From: Acidobacteriaceae bacterium
Lineage (GTDB): Bacteria; Acidobacteriota; Terriglobia; Bryobacterales; Bryobacteraceae
Reading direction: 5' to 3'
DNA: 64,000 nt
Assembly: GCA_019233755.1 (NCBI GenBank)
Contig: JAFAMD010000053.1
Coordinates: forward strand, 26,673-90,672
Notes under the pieces: generated by a model
Seen by the model: only the letters and a program-made list of their open reading frames with translations
The model's database searches: none
What the model was told of the DNA's origin: nothing
Shown: in pieces, positions 1 to 9,437 of the stretch
How positions within the stretch are numbered: position 1 is the stretch's first letter
Layout of the letters: every line of letters begins with the position of its first letter
Translations under genes and position numbers: made by a program

Positions 1-1362
1 TCCAATAGCGTTTATCGCTGCATCCCAAAGTCCTGTTCGATGAAGTGCTCGAATTTCACGGCAAAGCCGAAGCCATAACCCTTCCTTTGCGAGACTGAAG
101 AGGAAAAACGGGATATACAAGTGATATCCGGCCATCACTTCATCAGACCCTTGCCCATCTAGCAGCACCTTAATGCCGTTTTCGTGAGCGAGTCGCATAA
201 CATTCCACTGTGCATATACCGACGTCGATGCGAACGGTTCTTCCTGGTGCCAGGTAATCTGATCTATCTCGTCCCACAGCTTATCCATGTTCGGGAAAAC
301 CCTGTGGGCTTCCACTCCCGTTGCCAGGGCAACGGAGGCAGCGAAATTCCATTCGTCGAATCTCGCGTCTTCAAAACAGGAAGTAAAGGATTTCTGTTTG
401 CAGCATCCATTGTTACGTGCAAGCAGACGATTGGCTGTAATGACAATGGAGGACGAGTCAAGCCCACCGCTAAGGCATGTGCCGACGGGGACATCACTTC
501 TCAAACGAAGGCGGACGGCATCTTGCAGGAGATACTTGAATTCTTCACGATGTGCGCCCAACGAACCATTCGGCCGCATCGCGCGATTGTAGCTTGGATT
601 GTAGTACTGAAAGGTTTCGATAGCTTTCGTTCCTTGGTCTATTCGCCACTGCATCGCCTCGCCCGGAAGTAGCTGCCTGATTCCTTGGAATAACGTTTCC
701 CTCTCAGCGTTCGAGGTCTGATAGAGAAGGAATTGGGCTACGCGAAAGCGATCGGCACGACCGGTACCGAACCCCGCCTTTCTAAGCTGCTTTATCTCTG
801 AACTAAATCCAAATCGATCGCCGTCAATAGCGTAGTAGAAGGGCTTTACTCCGAACCGATCGCGGCTGGCAAAGAGAAGCTTCCTCTGTATATCAAGAAT
901 CGCAAAGCCCCACATTCCATTGAGATGGTGAACGCATTCCTCGGCCCAGTGGGCATATGCAGCAAGGAGCACCTCGGTATCGCAATTGGATCTGAATTCA
1001 TGACCCGCAGTCCGCAGTTCGGTCCGCAGCTCCTGATAATTGTAGATCTCCCCGTTAAAGACAATCCAGAAGCGACTATCCAATGAACACATTGGCTGCC
1101 ATCCGGCCGGACTCAAATCTAGGATTGAGAGCCGGCGATGGCCCAGCACCAAGCCGCCTTTTTTGCCAAAGGAGTCGCCTACACTTAAACTGGGCAGTGA
1201 CACACTCTTAGTTTTGGGCAACAAGCCCGTGTTGACAACGTCTCCTCCGTAAGCGAAGCCTTCATCGTCCGGTCCTCGAAACTTCACCACGTCAACCATC
1301 TGCTTCGCAAAGCGCGCGTCGACCGGTTGACTGCAGTCGATTAGGCCGGCTATACCGCACAT
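1..1362 (-). CDS. asnB: Asparagine synthase (glutamine-hydrolysing), C-terminus beyond window
   Basis: Class II glutamine amidotransferase fused to an ATP-dependent amidoligase. Family role: glutamine-derived ammonia is passed to an AMP-activated carboxylate; in polysaccharide loci such proteins probably amidate a sugar acid or related acceptor rather than make asparagine. The start is fixed by MCGIAGLID, whose Cys2 is the glutaminase nucleophile. The synthetase PP-loop SGGLDSS lies near codon 296. The frame is open from 1362 to base 1, so about 454 residues are present and the C-terminus lies outside. The ATG overlaps the end of the flippase gene by 13 bp, which suggests translational coupling and makes it a late gene of the EPS operon. 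XrtA/PEP-CTERM EPS clusters carry a similar amidotransferase, but no exosortase is visible here. The family is secure; the substrate is not. Confidence 0.9.
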   Translation of the reverse strand, partial: MCGIAGLIDCSQPVDARFAKQMVDVVKFRGPDDEGFAYGGDVVNTGLLPKTKSVSLPSLSVGDSFGKKGGLVLGHRRLSILDLSPAGWQPMCSLDSRFWIVFNGEIYNYQELRTELRTAGHEFRSNCDTEVLLAAYAHWAEECVHHLNGMWGFAILDIQRKLLFASRDRFGVKPFYYAIDGDRFGFSSEIKQLRKAGFGTGRADRFRVAQFLLYQTSNAERETLFQGIRQLLPGEAMQWRIDQGTKAIETFQYYNPSYNRAMRPNGSLGAHREEFKYLLQDAVRLRLRSDVPVGTCLSGGLDSSSIVITANRLLARNNGCCKQKSFTSCFEDARFDEWNFAASVALATGVEAHRVFPNMDKLWDEIDQITWHQEEPFASTSVYAQWNVMRLAHENGIKVLLDGQGSDEVMAGYHLYIPFFLFSLAKEGLWLRLCREIRALHRTGLWDAAINAIG

Positions 1363-2765
1363 TGGTCACTCCATTCCGTCTGCTTCCGGGCTACCAGCTT
1401 GGCGGTCCCGATGAGCGCCGCGTAATAGATTACGTAGACACACCATTGTGCGATCGAATAAAGCCGGAGAGTTTGCACGCCATCGCTGAAGATGCGATGA
1501 CCAATCCAGAGGGATCCAAAACCCACGACGAGAAACAGAACCTGAATTAGAACTGAAAGCGCCTGCCGGTTACCGATCACCAGAAGATTCGAAATAGGAG
1601 AAACAACCAGTCCTCCCCAATAGATCGGGATCAACACCGCCGCTATGCTACCAGCCAGTGCCCATTGTTTTCCTAAAGCGAACGTGAATAGAGGGCGGCT
1701 GAAAAAATGTAACAACGTGAACGGAAGAACTGCTAGGAGTGTCATGCCGAGAGCCCAAACCGCGATTAATCGCGGCATTCTGGCCTTGACGTCAGGCTCG
1801 GTCATCTTTTGAAAGAGGACTTGCGCGCTAGACTCACCGATCAGCATCGATGGAGTCTTCAACAGACGGTCCGCAAGAGAGTACATGCCCAAGAAGACAG
1901 GCCCATAGAAGACTGAGAGCATAAGAACCGGCAGCTTGTGCCCCAGAGCATCCACCAGTCCCCCCCAAGGGAGAAATATCGGGTGGTTGCGATGGCGGAC
2001 CGCAAGAGTTCGCAGGGTTCGCAGGGCTTCACCACGGTGTCGGGTTTTCCAGGATGCAAATCTACTTGGGAGCGTACGGCCGAGGATAAGAATCGACAGG
2101 GCGATTCCACCCATTTGGCCAATAATCATGCCTGATGCACCTGCCGGGTTGATCTCAGCGATTGAGACCTGCCCGCCGGTCATGGCGACCGACCGGACGA
2201 TTTGCGATACCGCAAGCTTGCGGAATTGCGTCTCGCGAATCCAATACTGCACAAAGGCGGGGAAGAGGCCGTTGAGCACCGCGCTGATGGCAACTGCAAT
2301 GGAGTACTTAGCGATCGGCTTCAGTCCGAGAAACGCCAGCGCCCGGTACTCTTGTAACGCCAGGAGAGTGACGACGCCGAAGAGCACCGCTGTCACACAG
2401 GAAATTAAAAGCAGTCCGAATGCTTCGTCATCCGTATCGGCCGGAACAATAGCAAGTTCATAACGTCCACAAACGAACGGTGCTGACAGCATCAACACCG
2501 TTGTATACATCGCATAAACACCGAAAGCCGCCGGATCGTAGAGGCGGCTCAGAATCGGCGCAGCCAAGACGCTAAGCACCTGCGCAACGACTATCGCCGA
2601 CATCAATGTAAGGACACGGTGACCGAAAGCGCCCTTTCTAAGGAAATGTGATGCCGTCGATTTCCCTCGATCTTCGCCGACTGCGTTCGCGTGAAGCAAC
2701 AACGTGGGCGCATCCGCATTGCTGATCCGAAATGGCTTCGCTGCATTCACTAGCGATTGCATCAC
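1350..2765 (-). CDS. Polysaccharide flippase, Wzx/MATE-like (COG2244 type)
   Basis: Predicted inner-membrane flippase of 471 residues that would move lipid-linked repeat units to the periplasm. After a roughly 45-residue polar N-terminus there are about 12 hydrophobic segments, starting at the segment ending VAQVLSVLAAPILSRLYDP. The stretch RYELAIVPADTDDEAF, following the second helix, is characteristic of the Wzx/RfbX group. The start is GTG at 2765, with ATG one codon later at 2762; I cannot separate them. It lies between the fused oxidoreductase/acetyltransferase gene (120-bp gap) and asnB (13-bp overlap). No Wzy-like polymerase is visible in the window, so it may lie to the left. Family call from topology and motif; the transported unit is unknown. 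Confidence 0.85.
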   Translation of the reverse strand: MMQSLVNAAKPFRISNADAPTLLLHANAVGEDRGKSTASHFLRKGAFGHRVLTLMSAIVVAQVLSVLAAPILSRLYDPAAFGVYAMYTTVLMLSAPFVCGRYELAIVPADTDDEAFGLLLISCVTAVLFGVVTLLALQEYRALAFLGLKPIAKYSIAVAISAVLNGLFPAFVQYWIRETQFRKLAVSQIVRSVAMTGGQVSIAEINPAGASGMIIGQMGGIALSILILGRTLPSRFASWKTRHRGEALRTLRTLAVRHRNHPIFLPWGGLVDALGHKLPVLMLSVFYGPVFLGMYSLADRLLKTPSMLIGESSAQVLFQKMTEPDVKARMPRLIAVWALGMTLLAVLPFTLLHFFSRPLFTFALGKQWALAGSIAAVLIPIYWGGLVVSPISNLLVIGNRQALSVLIQVLFLVVGFGSLWIGHRIFSDGVQTLRLYSIAQWCVYVIYYAALIGTAKLVARKQTEWSDQCAV

Positions 2766-2885
2766 GTTTGGATACCTGACGGAGCCCTATACCGCTACCG
2801 CGCTGTCCCGTACCCTCCGGTTTGTCACACAAATCCTTCTTGACAATGTCCTCAGAGGTATTTCAGACTTCGGTGACGGCGACAC

Positions 2886-4556
2886 TTACGCCTGAGCGGC
2901 GTGCATGTGTCCATCGAACTTTACAACCTCCGGAACAGCCGGGAACTCAGCCGTCCTCTTTAGAATTGAACCTGAACATTCATACGTCACTCCACAGGCT
3001 TCGCATGTCACATTCGATCGCCCGCTTCGTGACCCTCGCTCAATCTGAGAAAACGGTCTGGGTTTGCTAGTAACATATAGTCGTTCGCCGCATTCACACA
3101 TCCACCCCGTCTGTTTCGCCGGAACCCCCATCACGAGAGCGTAATCCGGAACATCGCGTGTCACCACTGCACCGGCTGCGACGAAGGCGTGCGCTCCAAT
3201 GGTGAGGCCGCACACAATCGTACTATTCGCCCCGAGACTAGCGCCGCGCTTTACCAACGTAGGGAGATATTCGTTCTTTCGATTCACGTGACTGCGAGGA
3301 TTGATCACGTTTGTAAATACCACTGAAGGACCGCAAAATACATCGTCTTCCAGGCACACACCTGTATACACGGAAACGTTGTTCTGGATTTTTACGTTAT
3401 CGCCAATCGTGACGCCAGACGCGATATGAACGTTTTGCCCCAAATTGCAGTTTCTTCCCAATCGGCTTTTCGCCATCACGTGCGAGAAATGCCAGACGTG
3501 TGTCCCGTCACCAATTTCGCACGGATCATCAATGACCGCGGTCGGATGAATGTGATAGGGCTCGATGTGAGCTGTCAAAGACATCGAGCGGCCTTGGCTC
3601 TTCATCGATCTCTCACAGGCGTCCAGGATACGCAGAACCTGAAGTCCGTTCTCTCCATCGGTGCGCGGACGCTTACGGGTCTCAACGGCGCTCAAGAAAT
3701 GCTGAAGTTCAAGCCGCAAAGGCTCGCCGTTATCGATTGGCACAATCTCACGATCTGCTTTGCATGCTACAGGACGGCGATCGACCCATTCAATCCGGTG
3801 AGGATACGTTACAAGTTTGCATTGCAGTTCAGCGTCATCAAATACCGCCATCTTCCGCTCACCGATCACAACTAGCTTTTGCTCCTTGTAAGGATTTAGC
3901 CAGCTTACGAGAATGTGCGCCTTCACGCCGCTCGCAAAATCGAATGCACTCATGGTGATGTCTGAAATCTGATGACTCAGGCACGCGGCCCCGTGTGCCG
4001 ATACTGAAATTGGGCTCTCGCCCAACAATCCTATAATCGCCGAAATATCATGGGGAGCAAAGCTCCATAGACTATCCTCCTCAACGCGAAGCTTGCCCCA
4101 GTTGAGGCGGGACGAATAAATATACTCAATCTTCCCAAGGCCACCAGTGCGAATCATTCGCCCTAGTTCGACAACGGCAGGATGATATTGCAATATATGC
4201 CCGACCATTAAAATGCGATTCAGACGGTGCGACAAGTCGACTAGCTCCTGCCCATGCTCTACCCGAAGGGCAAGCGGCTTTTCCACAAACACGTCTTTTC
4301 CCGCCATCATTGCTCGCCTTGCCAACTCATAGTGTCGAACAGCAGGAGCAGCGATAGCAACGGCCCGAATCTCAGGATTGGCGAGGACGTCGTCTATGTC
4401 GGGCGTATACGTGATTCCATACTGTGCTGCTATTTCGCGCGGCCGATATTCATCAACGTCGCAGATCTGTCGTAAGCTACCAAGCTCTTGAAAGTTACGA
4501 GCTAGGTTTTTTCCCCAATAGCCACATCCTACGACTGCTACTGATACTTCTGACAC
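2886..4556 (-). CDS. Fused Gfo/Idh/MocA sugar dehydrogenase and WbpD-like N-acetyltransferase
   Basis: Two enzymes in one 556-residue chain. Residues about 1-325 are a Gfo/Idh/MocA oxidoreductase (Rossmann start [24 protein letters not shown] with the conserved Lys). Residues about 335-520 are a left-handed beta-helix hexapeptide acetyltransferase ([32 protein letters not shown]). In the WbpB/WbpD pathway these catalyse 3-dehydrogenation of UDP-GlcNAcA and later 3-N-acetylation of the amino sugar. The intervening PLP aminotransferase (WbpE type) is not in the window. The C-terminal tail carries CECGE and CEACG, a possible zinc ribbon. The start is GTG at 4556, with GAGGT upstream. The product would be a 2,3-diamino sugar donor for the exported polysaccharide. 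The family call is strong; the exact sugar is inferred. Confidence 0.88.
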   Translation of the reverse strand: MSEVSVAVVGCGYWGKNLARNFQELGSLRQICDVDEYRPREIAAQYGITYTPDIDDVLANPEIRAVAIAAPAVRHYELARRAMMAGKDVFVEKPLALRVEHGQELVDLSHRLNRILMVGHILQYHPAVVELGRMIRTGGLGKIEYIYSSRLNWGKLRVEEDSLWSFAPHDISAIIGLLGESPISVSAHGAACLSHQISDITMSAFDFASGVKAHILVSWLNPYKEQKLVVIGERKMAVFDDAELQCKLVTYPHRIEWVDRRPVACKADREIVPIDNGEPLRLELQHFLSAVETRKRPRTDGENGLQVLRILDACERSMKSQGRSMSLTAHIEPYHIHPTAVIDDPCEIGDGTHVWHFSHVMAKSRLGRNCNLGQNVHIASGVTIGDNVKIQNNVSVYTGVCLEDDVFCGPSVVFTNVINPRSHVNRKNEYLPTLVKRGASLGANSTIVCGLTIGAHAFVAAGAVVTRDVPDYALVMGVPAKQTGWMCECGERLYVTSKPRPFSQIERGSRSGRSNVTCEACGVTYECSGSILKRTAEFPAVPEVVKFDGHMHAAQA

Positions 4557-4642
4557 AATACGTACCTCATTACATACTCTTGTTAGATCGCGGCTTCACA
4601 CAATCAGCGGACATGTCGCTGGCTCAAGTGAAATCGAGGTTC

Positions 4643-5800
4643 TTAGTAAACGCCTCCCACCCGAAGCCCGAGTCCATATCCGGCGATTTGAGCTACGCTC
4701 GTCTCGGCAATTCGAGCCATTGCTTGCAGGCTCTTCTTTGTTTGACTTTCTGGAATGAAAAGAATGTCGTTAGGCTGAAGCTCTTGGTCGGTACTCTTGC
4801 CCTTCATGATTTGAGCAACATCAACCGGGATCAGTTCTTTTTGCTTACCTACATCGCCATGGCGGATTACAAGACTATGACTCGCTGATGCGGTCGATTG
4901 CAAGCCTTGCGCCTCCGCGAGAGCTTCCAGAACTGTAATTCCAAACTGCGGATCCTGTAAAACAAATACCCCGGGCTTGCCAACGGCGCCCACAACATAG
5001 ATAACGGGTGCGGACGACACGTTCACAACGTCCCCTGAATGGATCGCAACGTTTAACGATGGATCTTTGTTGTCCTTCACCTCTGACAATTGCACGCTAA
5101 TGGTGCTTGCACCCGTTGCTCCAGTTCCCTCGTCGTCGGCGGCATGGGCCACCGTCACGGTCCCACCAGCCGATGTCGCCACGCCTCCGGCCATCGAAAT
5201 CAGTTCCAATAGCGTGGTGGGCCTCACCAGGGGGTAAATCCCGGGACGCGCCACTGCTCCAAGTACGGTTGCAAAGTGGCTATTGTGCTCTTCGACATAG
5301 ATACTTACGTAGGGGTTGTGCAACTGCTTGGCCTCCTCGAGTGCCTTAGCTACCTTTTCCGAAAGCTCCAAAGGCGTCAGGCCCCCGGCATGAATCGGAC
5401 TTGAAAGCAGTGGCACGGAAATGTCCCCCGTACGGCTCACCTGGATTTTTTCATTCAGCTCCGGTGAATTCGAAAAGCTGATAGCCAAAACATCGCCTGG
5501 CCCGATTGTGTACGAACTCACGTCTGCATTGGTATAGGAAGTAGGGACCTTTGCCGCAGGGACGGCGCTGGGTCTTGGAGCACTGCCCGACTGGCCAAGA
5601 GCCGGCAGCGTTGACCCCAGAGCGGAGACAATGCATAACATCGCGAGCGTTGGTCGAAGCTTCTTTTGAGCGGGCAACTCCCCTCGATTCAGATACCTGA
5701 AACTGCCCGCGCTCCAATCAGCTCTTTTTATCAAGTAGCTGCTTGTCTGCTGCCAACGCGTAGAGCGACTCATAACGCTTATAGTAAGAAGATCGTTCAT
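4643..5800 (-). CDS. Polysaccharide export protein, Wza/SLBB type
   Basis: Periplasmic/outer-membrane export component. The mature region opens with SYTIGPGDVLAISFSNS (Poly_export domain), followed by two SLBB-like segments, the first containing VLGAVARPGIYPLVRP and the second VVGAVGKPGVFVLQDP. A signal-peptide-like stretch (LRPTLAMLCIVSALGS, Ala/Gly-rich end) lies around residues 47-70, so the true start may be downstream of 5800. The longest frame overlaps the autokinase gene by 83 bp and has no convincing Shine-Dalgarno; TTG codons at 5734 or just after an AGGGGAG are alternatives. There is no lipobox Cys at the signal end, unlike E. coli Wza. It follows the kinase gene directly, the classic export pairing. 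Confidence 0.88.
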   Translation of the reverse strand: MNDLLTISVMSRSTRWQQTSSYLIKRADWSAGSFRYLNRGELPAQKKLRPTLAMLCIVSALGSTLPALGQSGSAPRPSAVPAAKVPTSYTNADVSSYTIGPGDVLAISFSNSPELNEKIQVSRTGDISVPLLSSPIHAGGLTPLELSEKVAKALEEAKQLHNPYVSIYVEEHNSHFATVLGAVARPGIYPLVRPTTLLELISMAGGVATSAGGTVTVAHAADDEGTGATGASTISVQLSEVKDNKDPSLNVAIHSGDVVNVSSAPVIYVVGAVGKPGVFVLQDPQFGITVLEALAEAQGLQSTASASHSLVIRHGDVGKQKELIPVDVAQIMKGKSTDQELQPNDILFIPESQTKKSLQAMARIAETSVAQIAGYGLGLRVGGVY

Positions 5801-8036
5801 CGAGGCCGTTCAGAATGACTCCAAGCACTGGAGCGTGCACCTCCGCCAAAATCTCGAGAGCTGCCCTTAGATGTTCATTCGTTGTCAGGCCGGAACGGCT
5901 CACCACCAAGACGCCGTCTACGAATCTCGAGATCAGACGCGCATCAGCAAACGGCAAAACAGGAGGAGAGTCAATTACGACATTTTGAAACTGCTCGGAT
6001 AGCCGTTGGATAATTTCTCGCATATTTTCCGAAAAGACTAACCTACCCGGGTTCACTGGAACCGAACCGCCGGGTACCATCGTCAGCTTCTCGATGCCGC
6101 CCATGCCACGCACGATACGCTCTAGAGATGTAGCGCCAGACAAGACTTGGCTTAATCCATTCTCTGACTTCACTCCAAATGCCCGCGCGATTGAAGGGTT
6201 ACGCAGGTCGGCGTCAAGCACGCACGTGGCGGTTGATTCCGCGAGAACCCGAGCAAGGCGCACCGCTATGGTCGTTTTCCCCTCCCCAGGAGTAGCTGAC
6301 GTCACCAATACCACTCTTGGTGGACTCTTTGGACTTGCTAACTTGATCCAGGTGCAAAGGTTCCGCACAGCTTCGGCCTCGATCGAGTTCGGAACAGACG
6401 CCACTTCATCGCTAACCACCTCACCTTCGCTTGATTCCGAGCCCAATAGCACATTGCCCGTTCCGCTTAGAATCTCTCGTTTTCTTGAAACCGGAAAGAC
6501 AGGGACAACACCTATCGGAGATAAGCCTGTTGCTTTTCGTACGTCCTGCGGACCATGTACCCTATCTGCAAGCAGTTCTTTCAATACGGGGGCAGCAACA
6601 CCCAACAACAGGGCCAGTACAAACCCCAAGCCCAAGTTCACTCTTAGCTCGGGCTTTATTGGTCGGTCAGGAACCAACGCACGATCCACTATTTGAATCG
6701 TGCTCGATCTCAGCCCAGCTGAGATTCCGGCCTCCTTTAATTTGGCGAATAGCGCATTATAAAGGTTCTCGTTTACCTCAACCTGCTTCTTCAACTCGCT
6801 GTTCTTAACCGCGGTCTCGTTCATCTCATGAATTTTTCCGCTCATCCGGTCGAGGCTGCGTGTAAGCAATTGCTCACGGGCTACGGATGAATTGTAACTT
6901 GCTTTAAGCGATTGAGCGATTCTCTCGCGTTCAGCATCCAATTGTTTACGGAGTTCGTCTACTTGGTTCTGATATTTGCGGACATTCGCATTGTTCTCAC
7001 CGTATATTGCTCTGGCTTGAGCAAGGTTTGCACTCGCATCTGCCAGCACCTTGGAAAGCTCCATAATCAAGTTGCTGCCGCGCGTCTGGGGCAGTGCATC
7101 GACACCGGATTCGTATAAAATCTTAACCTCCGCCTCCAACTGAATACGATCGCCCTTTGCAGTATTAAGGAGTTGCGTAAGTTGCTCTACAGTCTGTGTC
7201 GTCGTATTCTCGTTCTCTTTCAGATTCACGATTCCGTTTCGGTTTTGAAAATCCGCCAACGCTTGATTGGAGCTTTCTACTTTGCCACGCAGGTCATCGA
7301 GCTCCCGCGCTAACCACCGCGTCTCTTCCATGACAGTCTCGTAGCGAGTTCGGTAGTGTTTTTCCAAATACTCATCGATAAGAGTGTTTGTAATAGTCGC
7401 CGCAAGGGATGGGTTAGGACACGAGAATCCGACACTTACCAGCTTGGATTCTCGGAGCGCGCCCACGGTGAGGTTTGTTTCATAAACAACCAACGCGGCG
7501 CGCTCGTCGTGGCTTAACGCGACGCCATCAGATGAGGCATTGGGCGCTGCCTGTGAGTATCGTCGGGGCAAAATAGCTTTCAATGGAGCGGCTATTATCT
7601 CTAAAAGCGTGAGCCTTTTGGACGGTGTCCCGACTATATCCGGATTTTGATGTAGTTTCAATTTTCGAATGACTTCTAGTGCAAGCGTTTGGCTACGGAT
7701 AATTTGCGCTTGCGTTTCCAGATAGTCCGGATCAGCGGGCACCAGGCTCGATGAATCCAGCAGGGAGAAGGACTCGCCATTAGGAGGGTCAATCTCAAGT
7801 CGGGCTATCGCCTGGTAGATCGGCTGCATAAGTAAAGTGCCGATCGCTGTCGCAAGCAGTACGAGAGTGATTATTGCTATGCTGAGCCACCGATTTCTAT
7901 TGAGAATCTGAAACAGTTCCGACCAGGCTAGTTCGCGCCTATCGGTCGATGATGGTATCGAGATGGCAACTGGCCTACGAATTGATAGTTCTGCCTCCCT
8001 GTGGGAGCTCATCGCTTGATGATCCTGGTCAGGCAC
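5718..8036 (-). CDS. Wzc/GumC-like polysaccharide co-polymerase with BY-kinase domain
   Basis: Inner-membrane chain-length determinant fused to a bacterial tyrosine autokinase, 772 residues. The N-terminal transmembrane helix (WLSIAIITLVLLATAIGTLL) is followed by a Wzz domain and long coiled coil (about residues 200-440), then a second helix (LGLGFVLALLLGVAAPVLKE). The kinase domain, from about residue 560, has Walker A TSATPGEGKTT, Walker A' CVLDADLRNP and Walker B NVVIDSPPVLPF. The C-terminus has a Tyr cluster (SSYYKRYESLYAL), the usual autophosphorylation site. Start GTG 8036 or ATG 8012. It overlaps the export-porin frame, and no cognate Tyr phosphatase is visible nearby. It should control polymer length and secretion with the porin. 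Confidence 0.93.
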   Translation of the reverse strand: MPDQDHQAMSSHREAELSIRRPVAISIPSSTDRRELAWSELFQILNRNRWLSIAIITLVLLATAIGTLLMQPIYQAIARLEIDPPNGESFSLLDSSSLVPADPDYLETQAQIIRSQTLALEVIRKLKLHQNPDIVGTPSKRLTLLEIIAAPLKAILPRRYSQAAPNASSDGVALSHDERAALVVYETNLTVGALRESKLVSVGFSCPNPSLAATITNTLIDEYLEKHYRTRYETVMEETRWLARELDDLRGKVESSNQALADFQNRNGIVNLKENENTTTQTVEQLTQLLNTAKGDRIQLEAEVKILYESGVDALPQTRGSNLIMELSKVLADASANLAQARAIYGENNANVRKYQNQVDELRKQLDAERERIAQSLKASYNSSVAREQLLTRSLDRMSGKIHEMNETAVKNSELKKQVEVNENLYNALFAKLKEAGISAGLRSSTIQIVDRALVPDRPIKPELRVNLGLGFVLALLLGVAAPVLKELLADRVHGPQDVRKATGLSPIGVVPVFPVSRKREILSGTGNVLLGSESSEGEVVSDEVASVPNSIEAEAVRNLCTWIKLASPKSPPRVVLVTSATPGEGKTTIAVRLARVLAESTATCVLDADLRNPSIARAFGVKSENGLSQVLSGATSLERIVRGMGGIEKLTMVPGGSVPVNPGRLVFSENMREIIQRLSEQFQNVVIDSPPVLPFADARLISRFVDGVLVVSRSGLTTNEHLRAALEILAEVHAPVLGVILNGLDERSSYYKRYESLYALAADKQLLDKKS

Positions 8037-8156
8037 ACTTTACCCACGGCGAATCGCTACGATATCGCGGACATATGGCATTCGTCAAAGAGACTACGCC
8101 GCAACGGTTACAGCATCGTTTTCTCACGAGTGCGCGCGCCCTCTAGCCCGACAGCC

Positions 8157-9437
8157 TTACAGTGAAGGAGATGCTGTTGATGCCGTCCGCAGATGGTCCA
8201 TGGCAACACTGGTCTCGCGATTCAGCCACCATTCGTATAGCTCGCCAGCGCCACAGCCCCATGCCCCCCGTTGTGCAGCCTCGTCAAGTAATCTCTTATA
8301 TGAGTTCCGGTACTTTGGCCGATTGAGGTATTCCGCATGCCAAAGGAGCGTTAAACATCCGCCCACAGCTTCCACTGCATCCATCAACTGCAGCGCGTGA
8401 CGAACAGCAAATTCCTCGTCGTACTCAAGCGCTGCAGGATGGAAGAGGCTTCCGTCCATTATGTGGAGCGGGATCTCCAACACCCGCAATGGGTTTTGAT
8501 GCACGTGGTCCCAGCACCAATAAGGAAAGCTCGTCCCTGCCCGAAAACCAATGGACCGATTGAATCCCTGAGTGGAGTCGGTCGTTAAGCCAGCTTCGCC
8601 TTGCAGTGTGGGTGTAATTCGGACATCATAGTGCAAATAGTGCTGTCTCACAGATGTCACTCTTGATCCGAGCGCATCCTCAATACATCCTTTTTCCCGT
8701 TTCATTACTTCGCCGTCGAATGCAGAGCGATAGCTACCGTGAACTCCGATTTCCCAACCGGCGCGGTGAATGCTTTGCATCATCTCGCGTACTGTCATCC
8801 GCTTGCCATTGAACCGTACAATATCCGGGAATTGGTATATACAGTCCCACTGAGCTGGCTTCTTAACGGGCGACGGAAAGAAATAGAACGTGGAACGAAA
8901 GCCGTAGCTTTCCTCCACTTTAAGCCAATCCTCGTAATGCCATAGGCAATCGTCCAGGCGGTCCCGAAAGGCCTGTGACATATATCGGGCGGACATCCTG
9001 CTTAAGGAGAGACTCTTCCTTAGCAGGCTGTTGGGCTTCACCAGCTCGCAGGCAGCACACTGCCGCAGACCGCAAAGGGAAATTGCCGATTCCGAGACCA
9101 TGTCGACGTCATGAGTGAGGACCAAAGCAAATTTCTTATTTGCCGGCCACATTGTGGCGTTCGAGCCACGCACCCTCCGAGACAGAGCGCTTCGTAATAG
9201 CTGGTCGACATGCGGTACGTAGGTGAGTCCTTTGCGCTGCGAGGCGCAATACTGCCAATCCCAGTTTCCCCACGTATCGCGTATCGGGTTTAACGTCTCC
9301 TCGCTTCGGGAGAGTTCGTGGAATATCGTCGAAGCCGTTTCTTCACTCAGGTAGTCGATGCACGGAAATCCCAGTATTGTCGAGGCCCAGCGGGCAATAT
9401 AATCACGCTCTAACGGATCCATCTCAAAAACCGACAC
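8157..9437 (-). CDS. Polysaccharide deacetylase-family protein of EPS locus
   Basis: A 426-residue NodB-like protein. The catalytic/metal segment FALVLTHDVDM lies at about residue 104, and the second motif IGVHGSYRSAFD supplies the HxxxS/H metal side. STFYFFPS and the late LTLLWHAEY motif fit the family, which removes N-acetyl groups from hexosamine polymers. There is no obvious signal peptide, so it may act in the cytoplasm or on lipid-linked intermediates. It overlaps the GNAT-like gene upstream by 14 bp and is separated from the kinase gene by 120 bp. The pairing of a deacetylase with a FemAB/GNAT-like protein and asnB recalls XrtA-type EPS clusters. The fold call is good; the substrate is inferred. 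Confidence 0.8.
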   Translation of the reverse strand: MSVFEMDPLERDYIARWASTILGFPCIDYLSEETASTIFHELSRSEETLNPIRDTWGNWDWQYCASQRKGLTYVPHVDQLLRSALSRRVRGSNATMWPANKKFALVLTHDVDMVSESAISLCGLRQCAACELVKPNSLLRKSLSLSRMSARYMSQAFRDRLDDCLWHYEDWLKVEESYGFRSTFYFFPSPVKKPAQWDCIYQFPDIVRFNGKRMTVREMMQSIHRAGWEIGVHGSYRSAFDGEVMKREKGCIEDALGSRVTSVRQHYLHYDVRITPTLQGEAGLTTDSTQGFNRSIGFRAGTSFPYWCWDHVHQNPLRVLEIPLHIMDGSLFHPAALEYDEEFAVRHALQLMDAVEAVGGCLTLLWHAEYLNRPKYRNSYKRLLDEAAQRGAWGCGAGELYEWWLNRETSVAMDHLRTASTASPSL

